Shown here: one piece after another, positions 38,995 through 51,204 of the stretch | Layout of the letters: each line of letters starts with the position of its first letter | Numbering within the stretch: position 1 is the stretch's first letter | Source: Litomosoides sigmodontis | Lineage: Eukaryota > Nematoda > Chromadorea > Rhabditida > Onchocercidae | DNA length: 64,000 nt | Direction of reading: 5' to 3' | Assembly (NCBI GenBank): GCA_963070105.1 | Contig: OY718803.1 | Location: 11,629,347 to 11,693,346, forward strand | The notes under the pieces: generated by a model | What the model was told of the DNA's origin: nothing | Seen by the model: only the letters and a program-made list of their open reading frames with translations | Databases searched by the model: none | Made by a program: the position numbers and the translations under genes

Positions 38995-40907
38995 CTTTCA
39001 TTCATATACGTATGCACGCATTTACCGTCGTTGTTTTCGTGACGCATTCAGGCGTGTTTGCTTGCAATTGACACATGCGTCGGTCGGATTTTGCTTTGCT
39101 CATCGTCCTCTCAACACTACTACGTCTTTGTTCTGGATGAGTGATTTTCAAGTTAATTTCCGGATGAGGTGGTGAAGATGGAGCTCCGCTCCCTATTTCA
39201 TGCGCTCGCCATCTGTCATGGTATTGTTGTAACTGCTACAGCGTTGCTGCAGTGTGTGTGTCCACACACCATTGTGGACACTGCAAGTGTACTGATGAAG
39301 TGGTTAATTTGATTTTTAAGTGGGGAACTGGGAGCTACCATAGACATGTTTCATTGCCACCACCGACCGAAAAATTCAGTAAATCAATCACTAGCCCGAG
39401 GTGTTCCATGATCTGAGGCCGTTGCTATGTATTGGTTATCTGCTTTTCTCCTGCCCCTCTCGATTTCCACAGTGAATCTTTCCACAGTGGTTTCATTCGA
39501 CGCCCGGTATCCATTAGCAAGTAGGCCGAGGAACTCCCTGCAAAGCCGTCGCGCGGACAAGACTAGACCAGGAGCAGAGAAGGGAGGAAGGCACCACCTG
39601 CACACCGCTGTGGCTTGCCGGAGCGGAGTTGGTATGTTAGATCGATAAAGCGGCCCAAATCGTGTGAATGCGTCCCCCAAAGGCGCTAGCAGTCTCCCAT
39701 TAGGTGAGGTGGCAAGTTGGAGTGGAGCGGAGCGGAGCGGAGAAGTGGAAAGTGAAAGCACGGCAGCGCGCTGCTTCTCAGGACATCATCGCCCGTGGCG
39801 CTATCGAAAAAAGTGCCACGTCGAAAAGCGACAAGTGTTCCCTTATCTGTTCCAGCTTTTTTTGGGTACCACTGCCTCACTGCGTAGCTTGCCCTCCACT
39901 TCTCCCCACCCCATTAAACTAATACACTAACCGGTCGTGCTACTCTCTCACTTGTCTCCTCCATATTCGGTTCCGCTTCCGGTTCCGGTCCTGGTTCATC
40001 TCCATCCCTCCCACTCATCTTCCACAGAAAGCGACCTGCCATGCCTTCTCCCTGCCACTTACATGCACGGATCTGCCGCAGTCCAATTTTTTATTGCCGT
40101 ATTACTAGCGCGCAAGTCTCTTCTTTCAGCACTTCACCAAGCAGTGCTGTTTATTGTGGGATGATGTTACGTGATCCTAACCTGACTGCTGAGCCACGCT
40201 GATCGTGAATCACGACGACCAGTTAGCTCAGTGCTCGTCTGCACTGTAACCGAAGTGAGGGATTATTTTCCCGATGCACTCACTTACTTCACTTCCTTTG
40301 CTTCTGTCTCAGTTCACTTCCTAACTTATCTCGGTTGACGTTTGGTGCATAGTCAATTCACTTCAAGTGTTCGTCTTCCTTCACATTCTCGTCGAGCGTT
40401 CGTTTCCCTCCGGAATCCTTCCCTTTCACCAGACATTACGCTTAACTGATCTGTGGATGATTACAGACAGTTCCTCCACCAAAGAAGCATTGTTCACACG
40501 TGCCAGTTTTCGCGGCCACATGCACTTCAACCTTGCGCTGTACTCAAACCATTAATTCATTTATTTGTTCCAAGAATAATTGTCAACTGAGAATAATTGA
40601 TGGAAGGATCTGATAAGATAAGTTGGAAGTAATCGTAGGCCGTGGAAAAGAAGGTAGTTGCTCGATACTCTGCCTCAATTACTTACCTTAAATCAGTTAC
40701 TTCCCTTAGCTCTCCTTTTTCTTTTTATTTTTTCCATACAAAGTGGCTGTTACCTTAGGAACTGCGCTGGCTGTTACGAATCGACGGAGTATGTTGGCGG
40801 AGTATTGACTGATTGAAAGAAAGATTGTTGAAGGATACCACCTACCATTTGCATTCAATACATTAAATACCGAGAAAGGAGAAGGAACGAGGAAAACAAG
40901 AAGAGCA

Positions 40908-43900
40908 ATGGCTGAAGACGATGAAAGACTGAAGCGAGTTTACGTGGGTAACGATGAATTTGCCGGTTTGATTGGTGGCCTTGCAGGAAATTTCATCGAG
41001 AGTCAGATTGGTGGCGGTGTTGGACAAGTTCTTGGTGGCTTACTGCGAGGAGGTGGAAGCGGTGTTGACCGCGGTACCAGCTTTTCATTTCTTCACTCAT
41101 CTTGAAGTTATTGAAGTGATCTGTTTGCTGGCGGCATAACTTCGAACATTGTTGTCTGACTAAGAAGACGTTTATGTGCTAAGACAAATACTTAAGTGGC
41201 AAAAATAGTGTTATTCGGCGATAACGGGATTCCAGTTCTACAAATGCGATTTTTTTGTTATGTGACAAGGCAAGATGATCACGGCAATGAGAAACTCAGT
41301 TTGTTTTGCAATTAATTTTGCATTTCAATTTCAATAGCATTTCGAATAGACACTTTCCACTTTTCAGGTGGATTCCATGTTGGAAATTTGATTGAACAGT
41401 TTGTTGGAGGTGCCTCTCGAGGGGGAAGTGCTGGAGGTTTGTGATGTCATGTATATTGGAGAATTAAGTCTATTATACTTAATAATGATAAAGGATGAAT
41501 AAGGGAAATTAACTGACGAAATCGCATTTGCACGATGGCGACGTACGAGGCAAACGTAACGTGGTGGCTGAACAAGTAATTATGGCGGTTCATGGAAATA
41601 GAAAATGCACATAATTTTCCAATAAAGTAAAAGATCGAAGTAGGAGGCCTTTGCATTAAAATTATCAAAAACAATCCTTCTGTGGTATGGTAAAGGACAT
41701 TGTCGTTCATTTTTTCCACCTTTTTCATCATTTTGCACTAAACTTTTTGCTTATATCACTGCATCCTGCGCATCACGCACATTTTGCACCATTTTTTTTT
41801 TAAATTAACTTTTAGTCCATTCACTCTTTTTCTTAGGAGATAACGTCCCGGTGGATTTTTTGCGTGGTGGTGTTATCGAAATGCTGTCGAATGTGGTTGG
41901 TAAAGCCGCACATCACTTCCTTGGTGTGGATCCCCACACTGGTCGTATCATTGGGGCAGTCGTCGGCAATGTGCTGTTTCAGCTGGGTGGAAAAGATAAT
42001 AAACTATCAGATATCGGCAAAGTTGTCTTGGACAACATTATTTCGGGAAAATTCCAACGAAAGGTTAGTTTTTTCCGCTTTTCCAAAGGAGTTTTCTATA
42101 GTTTTTTTGTCTCGTCTCATTGGATTTAAATTGTAATTTACATTTGTTCTACACAGAAATTTTATTTCTTTCCAACTTTACTAAATTTTTTACCTGCCTG
42201 TCACTTGTACTTGTTCTGTAGTTTGCCTAACCGCTTTAGGTTGATCCTTACATTCCGCGAGAGCCCCGTCTCATACCACGTCCATCATCACCAAGTCGAA
42301 GAGCTCGAGTACTTGATTTTTACGAGGAACGTGATCGATGTTTGCAAGTTAGCATGCATTAACGACTTTTTTCAAAAAGCAGAAAATTGTAAAAAAGGAG
42401 CAAAATGTCAGCGAAATCAAAACCACGAATTATTATGTAGCACTCTCTATGTATTTAGTATTTTGCAAATATTATTGATATCTTGCAGTCTAACACTCTA
42501 TTCGAAGATCCAGAATTTCCAGCTGATGATTCCAGTTTGTTCTATAGTAGGCGACCTCCGAAATACGTCGAATGGTTGCGTCCAGGAGTAAGTAGTAAAT
42601 GTCTTTTCCTTTTTTTCTTAAGATCAGAATCGTAATAAATAAATGAGGAGTTGTTGAAGGAAATTGTCCGTGAACCAATGTTAATTTCGGAAGGACAAAC
42701 CCGCTTTGATGTGATTCAAGGTGAATTGGGAGATTGCTGGGTGATGGCTGGCGCTGCAGCTCTAACTCTGCGTGATGAGTTATTCTATCGTGTGGTCCCA
42801 CCAGATCAGAGTTTCACCGAAAACTATGCTGGTCAGCTATTCACATTGCTCTGCATTACTAAAGACGCTAACCTCCTTTATTTAGTTTTATCACTTATTC
42901 AAGGCTCCATCTTTCATTTATAGTATAGTGGCAAGTTATGTATTGACACTGGCATCATGAAAAAGAAGTAATGAAAGCGTTAATTTAATATAGGGTAGTT
43001 CATTTTGAATTTTCTGTGCTTAAATCTAAGACAAGATGTGTGACTAACTTCAGATGGAAATGATGAAAAATCTGGCAGATGTGCCGTGTCAAAAATACCT
43101 TTTTGTATTCCCTACAATCAAAAATACCGATAAGTTACCACAAATTGGTCTAATATGGTTTCGATCTATTAATAATACAAAAAGTATTGTAGGGAATGGT
43201 CGATCGAGAGAATTTAATTTTCATCTTTCAGTAATTGTCAGAAAATATTAGAAAAAGGATGCTAGTGAAGATTGGGTTGCTCTTTTTTCTCAAAATGCTC
43301 TGGCAGATGTGAATTTTCTAGTGTTATTCAGGATTCCTACTTTATAGGAATATTTCATTTCCAATTCTGGCATTACGGTAACTGGGTGGATGTTGTTATC
43401 GATGACAGATTACCAACATCGGGTGGAAAGCTTCTGTACATGCATTCTCGTGAGCATAACGAATTTTGGAGCGCGCTAATGGAAAAGGCATATGCGAAGT
43501 TAGTTAGGGAATTTTGAGAAAGGCAAAAAAACGAGAGGGACAGGAGGGACGATAAGAAAAGTTTTTTTTTTTGAATCGTGAGTAGTTTTATAGGAAAGAT
43601 TTAGATTGATTCAGGGTTTTATTCATTAAATTCAATAAAAACTGACATTTACAGATTGTACGGTAATTATGAAGTGTTAAAAGGTGGTACAACATCAGAA
43701 TCACTGGAAGATATGACTGGTGGTTTGACCGAGTTTATGGATTTAAAGGAGTCACCGCCAAATTTATTGCAAATGATGTTCCGAGGTTTTGAAATGGGTT
43801 CTCTGTTTGGATGTAGTATTGAGGTTTGTGATGATTTCATTCAATGTTAATTTTTTCTAGTTTAACTCTTTGTAGTTTGTTCATCCCAAATTATTTGCTT

Positions 43901-46018
43901 TATAAACTTCATTCATGTCATGTGTTTTTACCAATTTTCTTTAGGCTTCGCCAATGGAATTTGAGGCACGTACGCGTCAGGGATTAGTCAAAGGTCATGC
44001 ATATAGCATTACAGGGATGAGACTGGTAATTTGTATCATATTAGCAAATTTTCATGTTAAAAATGGTGCAATTTCTGGACATCTTATATTTTTAGTTCAG
44101 AAATTTTCATATTTTAGGTTGAAACAGCACAAGGCAAAATTCCATTACTCAGAGTTCGTAATCCATGGGGTAATGAACAGGAATGGAATGGTGATTGGTC
44201 AGATAACAGTAAATTATGGAATTATGTTTCCGATCAGCAGAAGAAAGATATGAATCTTGTTTTGGCGCATGATGGCGAATTTTGGTTTGTTTAATTTGCA
44301 AGCAACGTTAGAACATTACAACGTTTTTCATTCTTCGTGAAACTCGGTAATAGTGTAATGCGGTAATATGTTATGCTGCGATGAATTATGCATGTACTGT
44401 TTGATCACTCAATTTAGTAGTAATGGTCTTAAAACATCACACCAAGTCTTTATTGTACTTTAATCAGTAGTTTGCCTATCAAAGACATGTTTTTACAGGA
44501 TGTCATTTGACGACTTTATGCAATACTTCACCAGAATGGAAATTTGCAATTTGGGACCGGATGTTATGGATGAAGTGCGAGAGATGACTGGTATGTCGAT
44601 GGAAGATGTTGGTTACGGACGTTGGAATACTCGTTGCCATCTTGGTTCGTGGATAGGTAATATGGCTGGTGGTTGCCGAAATTACTTAGGTATGAATGCC
44701 AATTAATTTAAAAAAGAAGGTGGAAGGATAAATAAAGCGCTGAAGATAAACTTTAAGCATAAATCGTAGAAATTTTTCCAATGAGGATGGAAGCATCACT
44801 GCAATCATTTCCGAATTCTTATAATACGATTACGTGAAACAGTGTGTGTGATGAAATGTAACTGTGGTTGTTAACAAGAACAGCAAAAATAGTTGAAAAG
44901 CGTATGTGGAAGAATGTTTGATGTAGTTTGCTTTCATCTAGACATCCTTCTTTATGATTTAGTATCTACTGATTGTCACAGTCACAAGAAAATATCAAAG
45001 ATCGATAAGTCACAAAAATACCTAATTTACGTATAACCGCCTAGCTGATTCCTGAGAAAATAATGTAAACAACATGAACATTTCGCAAACGATGTAATTT
45101 GAGAAATCAAAATTTAACGTACGCAATGATTTAGACTGCAATGCTAGAAACAGACAAAAACTCTGAATGGTTTCCATCAATATTTAGACCTATTTTCAGT
45201 GCTGTTTTTCTTCAGATACCTTTGCCAACAACTCTCAGTTCGCAATGACTTTATCTAATCCCAATCCTGAAGATAAGGATGGCCTTTGTACAGTAATCAT
45301 TGCCGTATTGCAAAAGAATCGCCGCGAAATGAAAATACATGGATTTAACAATCTTGCTATTGGCTTTGCCGTGTATAAGGTAATTTCAAATCAGTATGAA
45401 ATGTTACATTTTCTCGCACTTTCTGGAGTTTTCAGGTTCTTTGATCGCTAAACGATAACAGATTTTAAAATGTTAAGGTCGACGAAATTTACGGTCACTT
45501 GGATCGCTCCTTTTTTGAATCACATAAATCTTGCGCGAGAAGTGCTGCATTTATCAATCTTCGTGAGGTACTGTTTTGCTTCCCAATTAAAATTTCCGGA
45601 TGTGATGTTCAGATTGTAGAAAAGGCTAATTATGTTAACTTTCAAGCTATTTTTTGTCGTCTGTGATTCGAACTAAAAGAATTACCTTTCAGTCACTTGA
45701 GAAATAGTTTCATTTTCTTAGAATATGTAAAGCTCACACATTCCTACATGACTTAACTTTTGCTATTTGTTTGTTTCGAACTATCGAATTTTACGAATTA
45801 AACTATAATTTAAGAATGCCCACATATCCTGTCATTTTGGTAAAAACCAGTAACAGCAATTACAATAAAGGATTGCAGATAGCAGATAATTACAGGTAAC
45901 TGGCCGTTTCCGTCTTCAACCCGGCAATTATGTCATAGTCCCATCAACTTTTGAACCTGGTGAGGAAGGTGAATATATGCTTCGTATGTACACCAATGTG
46001 ACTATCTTTTCTAAGTAA
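40908..46018 (+). CDS. clp-1: Calpain-family cysteine protease, glycine-rich, no EF-hands (clp-1 type)
   Basis: Intracellular papain-like protease of the atypical calpain class. Exons: 40908-41073, 41368-41436, 41837-42063, 42240-42347, 42489-42587, 42648-42831, 43348-43498, 43655-43823, 43945-44025, 44118-44284, 44499-44689, 45216-45379, 45478-45567, 45896-46018; 662 aa. The first about 110 residues are glycine-rich ([20 protein letters not shown]), as in nematode clp-1-type calpains. The protease core has Cys253 ([12 protein letters not shown]), His409 ([12 protein letters not shown]) and Asn433 (RVRNPWG). A calpain-type beta-sandwich follows (about 490-660: [23 protein letters not shown]), and there is no C-terminal penta-EF-hand region. 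The acceptor at 42646-42647 (AAATGAG) is poor. The stop codon (46016-46018) lies inside a near-consensus donor AAGTAAGT, so a longer spliced isoform is possible. Confidence 0.93.
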
Positions 46019-48376
46019 GTTTCGTTATCCAACTATCAGTGTACTTCTACGCTTTTGTGTCCTCCCGTGATGGGAAAGAGGATTTTACACGATTTCAATT
46101 TTATATCAGCCATCGCAAATACCCTCTATCTATTGAGATATTTCAGGGAGCTTGGTTAAATCTTTCAAACAGATTAGACGATAGGCCTAGCCACGCAATA
46201 AATAATTTCGAAAGGAAATAATTTCATGAAGCTTTTTATCAGTTCTCGAAATTTTATATGTTACCTTAATGGAAGAAATGAATGAAATAAGAAATTTTAC
46301 CACAAATACCTCTTACAAAGAGTTTGTATAAAAGTTTGGAGAAATGTTGCATACTGATACTGGTAACAGACAGTCTGTTATATTTTTTTCGGTACGTTTC
46401 GTGTTTTTCCTGACTCTGTATCTATTTCCATTATCCTATCCCTGAAATAAATTTTGCTTGATTTTTTTTTAAAGTGCGTGGCAGTTGAAAATATTAGAGG
46501 TCAGTATCATCACATTTAAAACTGGAATTTTCTCATGAACTGGCTCCTAACCGTAAATTTAGGAATCAACAAGAGTATTCTGTTGTTGCGACTTAAGGTA
46601 GAATAACACGAAAAAGGCGATTGCACAGCCTGCGGGACGCTGTAGTTTGAGTTGAGACTTTTCCAAGATAGAAATTGTATAAGTATTGCTACTGATTTTG
46701 CTGGAAGTAATATGTTAGGAAACCTTGTTTGCTGTATAGTTATGTAAACGTTTAAATGAAGCAGAAATATTAAGTTTAATCTAAAATAGTGGCGAAAACT
46801 GAAGGTGTTTAGTAATTTTCCGAATAAGCAAAACATTACTATACCGACTATGATAATCGATAGGACTTAGCAGGTTTTCCTTTCAGTTTACCTTCGTACT
46901 TAATTTAACTCAGTTGGATCGCATTGTGTGCGTATACATATACAAATGAAAGGATATGCCGCAAATTAACAAGCGAATGGCAGAATACCTTTTCGTAATT
47001 ACGATCTTTCCTTTTTCTTCCTTTTAATCCTCTTTGAAGTGTATCGCCAATAACCGTTTATCAGATCTTTGTTGGATGCACCCTGTTGTGAAGCGCATAA
47101 TCCATAAAAGATGAACGAACGGTTGGGCATCCTATTATGACATAAATGTAAGCGTATCTGGGTAGAGTAATGCGTAGTTTTTAGAGATTAATTCATCCTT
47201 CGCTCGGTGTACTTTACGGTAGCCATCGTTAACACTATGTGCTACGCACTGATAACATTTATCGGTGATAAAGTGAACTGAAATGAGAGTTACACAGCTG
47301 ACAGGCAAATTTAAGTGTGAGTAGTTTTTAAAACAGTGATTAGGGGAAACAGAATTATTCCCGTTCGGGTGTTACATTGGTCAGTGCAGTTAAAATATGG
47401 TCAGCCTACTGTGACAATAAGTGCGTCAATTCAGTAATTGTTCCTGTATCTGATTCGGAACAACTGCGGCTATGGCATGACTGCGGTATAACGATGGAAG
47501 GCTTGATTGTCGCAAATTTAAATAAGATTATGTTTCTAAGCTTTACTTTGGATGGTGCTGAGAGTCAAAAAAAGAGAGCAGAGATTACGATTACTACCAT
47601 ATATACGTATAGGTAAAGTATGACTGATAATAGTATCGATGGTAATAATTAGGAATGTTTGCGAAATCTCTGAAGGAAAGATGGATTTAGCAAGCTCGCT
47701 TGAGTTTTTCTCTCTCTATCCCTGTCTCTCGAATTGTTAGCTTTCGTCATTCGCATCCTCCCTGCTCTCCGCTTGGAGTTGCTATAACATTTGAAGGGGA
47801 GGATGACCAGTAGATGATGCCGGGAGAGAGCAGTGGGAGCGATGCGCCTCGGCTTTTAGTTTTCTGAGAGAACTGAGGAGGTGAGTTGTTGAGGAAGGAA
47901 GAAAAAAGGAAAAGATCGATACTTGAAGCACTCCTGCTCCACTTCCTCCGGGGGGAAGTACCAGGACCGCAGAGGGAGTCCTTCTTAAGCTGGAGAGGGT
48001 GAATGCTTGATTCACCAACTGTTAGAAGACACTGTGCGACAAAGCTAAAGAGGCGGAAAAGTGGCGCTTCTTCTGAAAAGTGTTGAAGGTGAGGAGTGAG
48101 CATGGATCAAGCAACTTCCTTAACGTCTCAACTGAAAGGAAAGTGACCACTTCCAGGCTGATAATCTGAAGGACGGAATCGCTACACGTCAACACCAAGT
48201 TAAAAAAAATTCTTGTTAATAGCTTCGTCAGTTAGTCATCATTATCCTTAGGTCACTAGACAGTGTAAAATGTCCACCCTAACAATGTCCCTTCGTTCCA
48301 CCCCACCCATTTCACATTGGCTTGTTATGAGAACAGTTGTGTGGCCCTGGGCCACTGTTGATTTACACCCAGTCCT

Positions 48377-48408
48377 CCGGCTCCTAGGAAGTGAGTCCTA
48401 GCAGCCGG
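48377..48408. other. GC-rich hairpin, 13-bp arms with one mismatch
   Basis: Left arm CCGGCTCCTAGGA, loop AGTGAG, right arm TCCTAGCAGCCGG. Twelve of thirteen positions pair. A second small inverted repeat, TGGCCCTGGGCCA, lies about 40 bases upstream, so the local DNA is unusually self-complementary and GC-rich for this region. Confidence 0.8.
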
Positions 48409-50344
48409 TCCTTTTATTCACCAACTGGAGGATCGATTGCTTCAGCATTCATTCTATAGTTCGACTGCGTGAACAAAGAGAGGAGAAGGATGAGAAGAGA
48501 GCCAGCCTATGTATGTGTCATACTAACCGTCAGCCCTGCCAACTGCGCACGGACTCCAACTATCGATCTCCGTCATTTGTTATAATAACTTAAAGGAAGT
48601 GGCTAATGAGCACTGGCAATGTGATATGATTCCTGTGGTATGACTTCTCGGGGAAAAATCTTGACCAGTCAGGTTGGTCTGAGATCTCTTGCCATATTCC
48701 TATTTCGCAGTCTCTTATACCTTTCCCGTAATCACCGGTAACAGTGGCTGTTCCATGTCATCCCTTTAATGATAATTTCAAAATCTTTTTTCTTTTCGTA
48801 TACGCACCCTCACTCCTTCCTCTCTTCCTCTTCTCCTTCGAGGCTACATAACAGCTTGTGTAACTTCTGAGGAGTACAGTAGTGATGGTCAGCAGCGGTC
48901 AGTGGAGAGTGCTGTGAATGAATGATATCATGTGTATGTGCGCCGCCACTACGTCCAGAACTGCTGCAAGTAGCGGATAACGACTTCAGCGAACTGAACA
49001 GGCACGACCCCCTAACCGATGGAGGTTAGTCAATGGAATAATTACATACATTGCGGATTGAGAAGGGAGAAGGCGCAGTCGATCACTGTTCGTTAATAAT
49101 AACGTAAACGATTGGAGTGGCGGTGTTTTAAGCCGGAAAGCTAGGAGAAGCATATCAGTGATATAGCATACATATACAAATTATGTTGGACAGATGAAAA
49201 GTGCCGACGGATCAACATTGCTTTTGAGTTGCTATTACTACTGCGCTGTTGTCGCTGCTAGTAATAGTTTAGTTGAGAGTCACACTCAAACATTTCAGTC
49301 AGTGGAGAAGGGGAGAGATGGAGGGACGTAGAAGGAGAAGTGGGATGGGATGCTGTATTGTTGCTGATGAAAATGAGAAATATGTTCAGTAGAGGAAGAG
49401 AGCTCTTTTGATGTCATCCGCCGCTGTACCTCTAATAATCCACAAAATGCTGCCTTAAACTTCAAAGGCAATGCCGCGACCGCCGTCGTCATTGCCATCA
49501 GACCAACCTTACAACAGTACCCCTCCTTTCAATCCATTCCGCCTTCTCCTTCTCCACCGCCTCTTGTTTTCTAATTTCATTCATTTGTACGTTTGTATTT
49601 GTCGACATTCTCTACATGAATGAGCCTGGGCCCTACGTAATAAGAGCTGCACGCTCAGGCTGACGAATTAAGGGAAAAGAAACCGTTTAGCTTTAGGTGG
49701 AAGCAAGTTGTTTACCTTGCTCGGAAATGGACCGTCCGTAGTTCGAATTTATGGAGTGAGTTCCATGACTGTCAGCCATCCTGAGAGGAGTTTCACCTAA
49801 TTCCAGAGGAACAAAGGTGGTGGTGTTAAAAGTGTCACTTCTGCTCTGTTCCATATTCCAAAACATCCCTTGGCCTTCAATTCACTAGGCCGTCGTTTGA
49901 ATGTAGCAGCAGCTATTTGTGGATCCCAATCAAAGCTCCTCTTTTCGTCCTACGAATTTCTTTCTCAATTCACACATCCATTTTTGATAAATTCACTTCA
50001 TTCGCACCTTCCCCTCTCAGCGAGTTAATCCGAAGCAGTGATTGTGTTCTCTCTTGCTTGCTAAAGGCCTTTTGCGCAGCATACTTTCTTGCTGGCTGAA
50101 TCTTAGTTGCGTGAAATTAGCGCACAGCAATTTCATTTGTTCAGCATACCGTCAAGGAAATACATTTTTAGAAATGACTTGCAGCGCCCCACGTGCCGCG
50201 ACTCCTTTCGAGAACCTTGCCTGTCACCTCATCCTTCCGCTTACGAAGGCGGAGAAGAGAGGATCTGATCTGTTCAGAGCTGCTAATCAGGAGACACTTT
50301 TTCGTCGCTACCTTACTGCACTTTCAAACGTCCTCTGACGCATG

Positions 50345-50345
<1 letters not shown>

Positions 50346-50383
<38 letters not shown>
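50346..50383. repeat. (CTG)12 trinucleotide repeat
   Basis: About twelve to thirteen CTG units about 820 bases upstream of the axin start codon. Frames through it give homopolymers of Ala, Cys or Leu, but no surrounding exon structure supports coding. Confidence 0.88.
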
Positions 50384-50414
50384 AACCACGGCCAATCCCA
50401 TCCATCCGTTCATC

Positions 50415-50446
50415 CAACCAGTCAGTCAGTCAGTCAGTCAGTCACT
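50415..50446. repeat. (GTCA)n tetranucleotide repeat
   Basis: Six to seven GTCA units that decay into CTCACTCACTCACC, within a CATC/CATT-rich stretch 30 bases after the CTG repeat. Confidence 0.82.
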
Positions 50447-50970
50447 CACTCACCCTGCAAATTATCATTCATCCATGCACATCTACTAAATCTATCCGTC
50501 CATCTCTCCTGCACCCGTCCCTCGTCCACTTGCCCATTCATCTCCTCTGTCCGGTAACCGACCGGTTCGTTCATCGAATCACTCACTCATTTTGATGGGG
50601 AGGAAAGAACTAGTGGTTGCGGTGCTTCTCTTTGATGTGCTCTCATCCCACGCATAGCAGCTCTCTCTGATCGATTCCGCCAGTGGTGTTTTTTGCAAAG
50701 AATTACAAGTAAACGGATGCACCGAGCAGCAACGAACTGCTTCCCACCTCTGCGGGAACAGTGTTCATAACACTCTCGCTTCTGCTTCGAACTTCTCACT
50801 CACCTGTTCTGCTCAGTGCTTCGGCGCCTTTCTCTCACTCTGTTTCCTATCGTTCCACCGAGTGAGTATTGCGCACTCTCCTGGTTACCACCTGTTTGCT
50901 TCATTACGTCAGTTCGTTCGCCCTCCTCTTCAATCTTCGCTTTTCTTCTGCTTCCTTTGGAACCGACTGC

Positions 50971-50996
50971 GTTGCGTTGCGTTGCGTTGCGTTGCG
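50971..50996. repeat. (GTTGC)5 pentanucleotide repeat
   Basis: Five perfect GTTGC units about 210 bases upstream of the axin start codon, in the expected promoter/5' UTR zone. Confidence 0.88.
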
Positions 50997-51204
50997 TGAG
51001 ATTCATCGAAAATGAATTGTGGAATATGCGCTGAGGCTGCCGATTCTCGGTTTGCTCTAATCTGTGTGTTATCTTCGAAATGATTAACAAATGCATGAAG
51101 AAATCTCATACGATTACTGATCCGTCATCCTCACCACTTAATCACTCCTCATTCTTCTATTATACACTGACATCATCACAGTCTACGTCAATCACGCGTG
51201 AACA

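Larger units (their letters stand above)
37052..40907. other. 3.9-kb spacer upstream of calpain
   Basis: Divergent between the unrecognised minus-strand gene and calpain. It contains an 18-bp palindrome (37886-37903), an (AC)n tract, a short GATA-type tetranucleotide run (38850-38864), a GAGCG tandem (39723-39742), and an imperfect hairpin built on TGTG/CACA at 39248-39285. I found no coding exons with consistent splicing. Confidence 0.55.
46019..51204. other. 5.2-kb spacer between calpain and axin
   Basis: It contains the calpain 3' UTR (an AATAAA occurs at 46446-46451, distant from the stop), the axin promoter and 5' UTR, an imperfect GC-rich hairpin and three tandem repeats, listed separately. 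Large C/T- or G/A-rich stretches occur at 47700-48000 and 49290-49400. I found no gene with consistent splicing. Confidence 0.55.

Noticed and set aside
39248..39285. Inverted repeat TGCAGTGT...ACACTGCA
   Set aside because: It is built on TG/CA simple sequence and needs an internal bulge, so it is likely a by-product of the repeat.
47377..47616. Plus-strand frame between calpain and axin
   Set aside because: Moderately protein-like but without an ATG at its start, matching neighbours or splice links.
50193..50557. Frames encoding poly-Cys or poly-Ala through the CTG repeat
   Set aside because: Homopolymers from the trinucleotide repeat. Surrounding sequence is C/T-rich with no exon structure.
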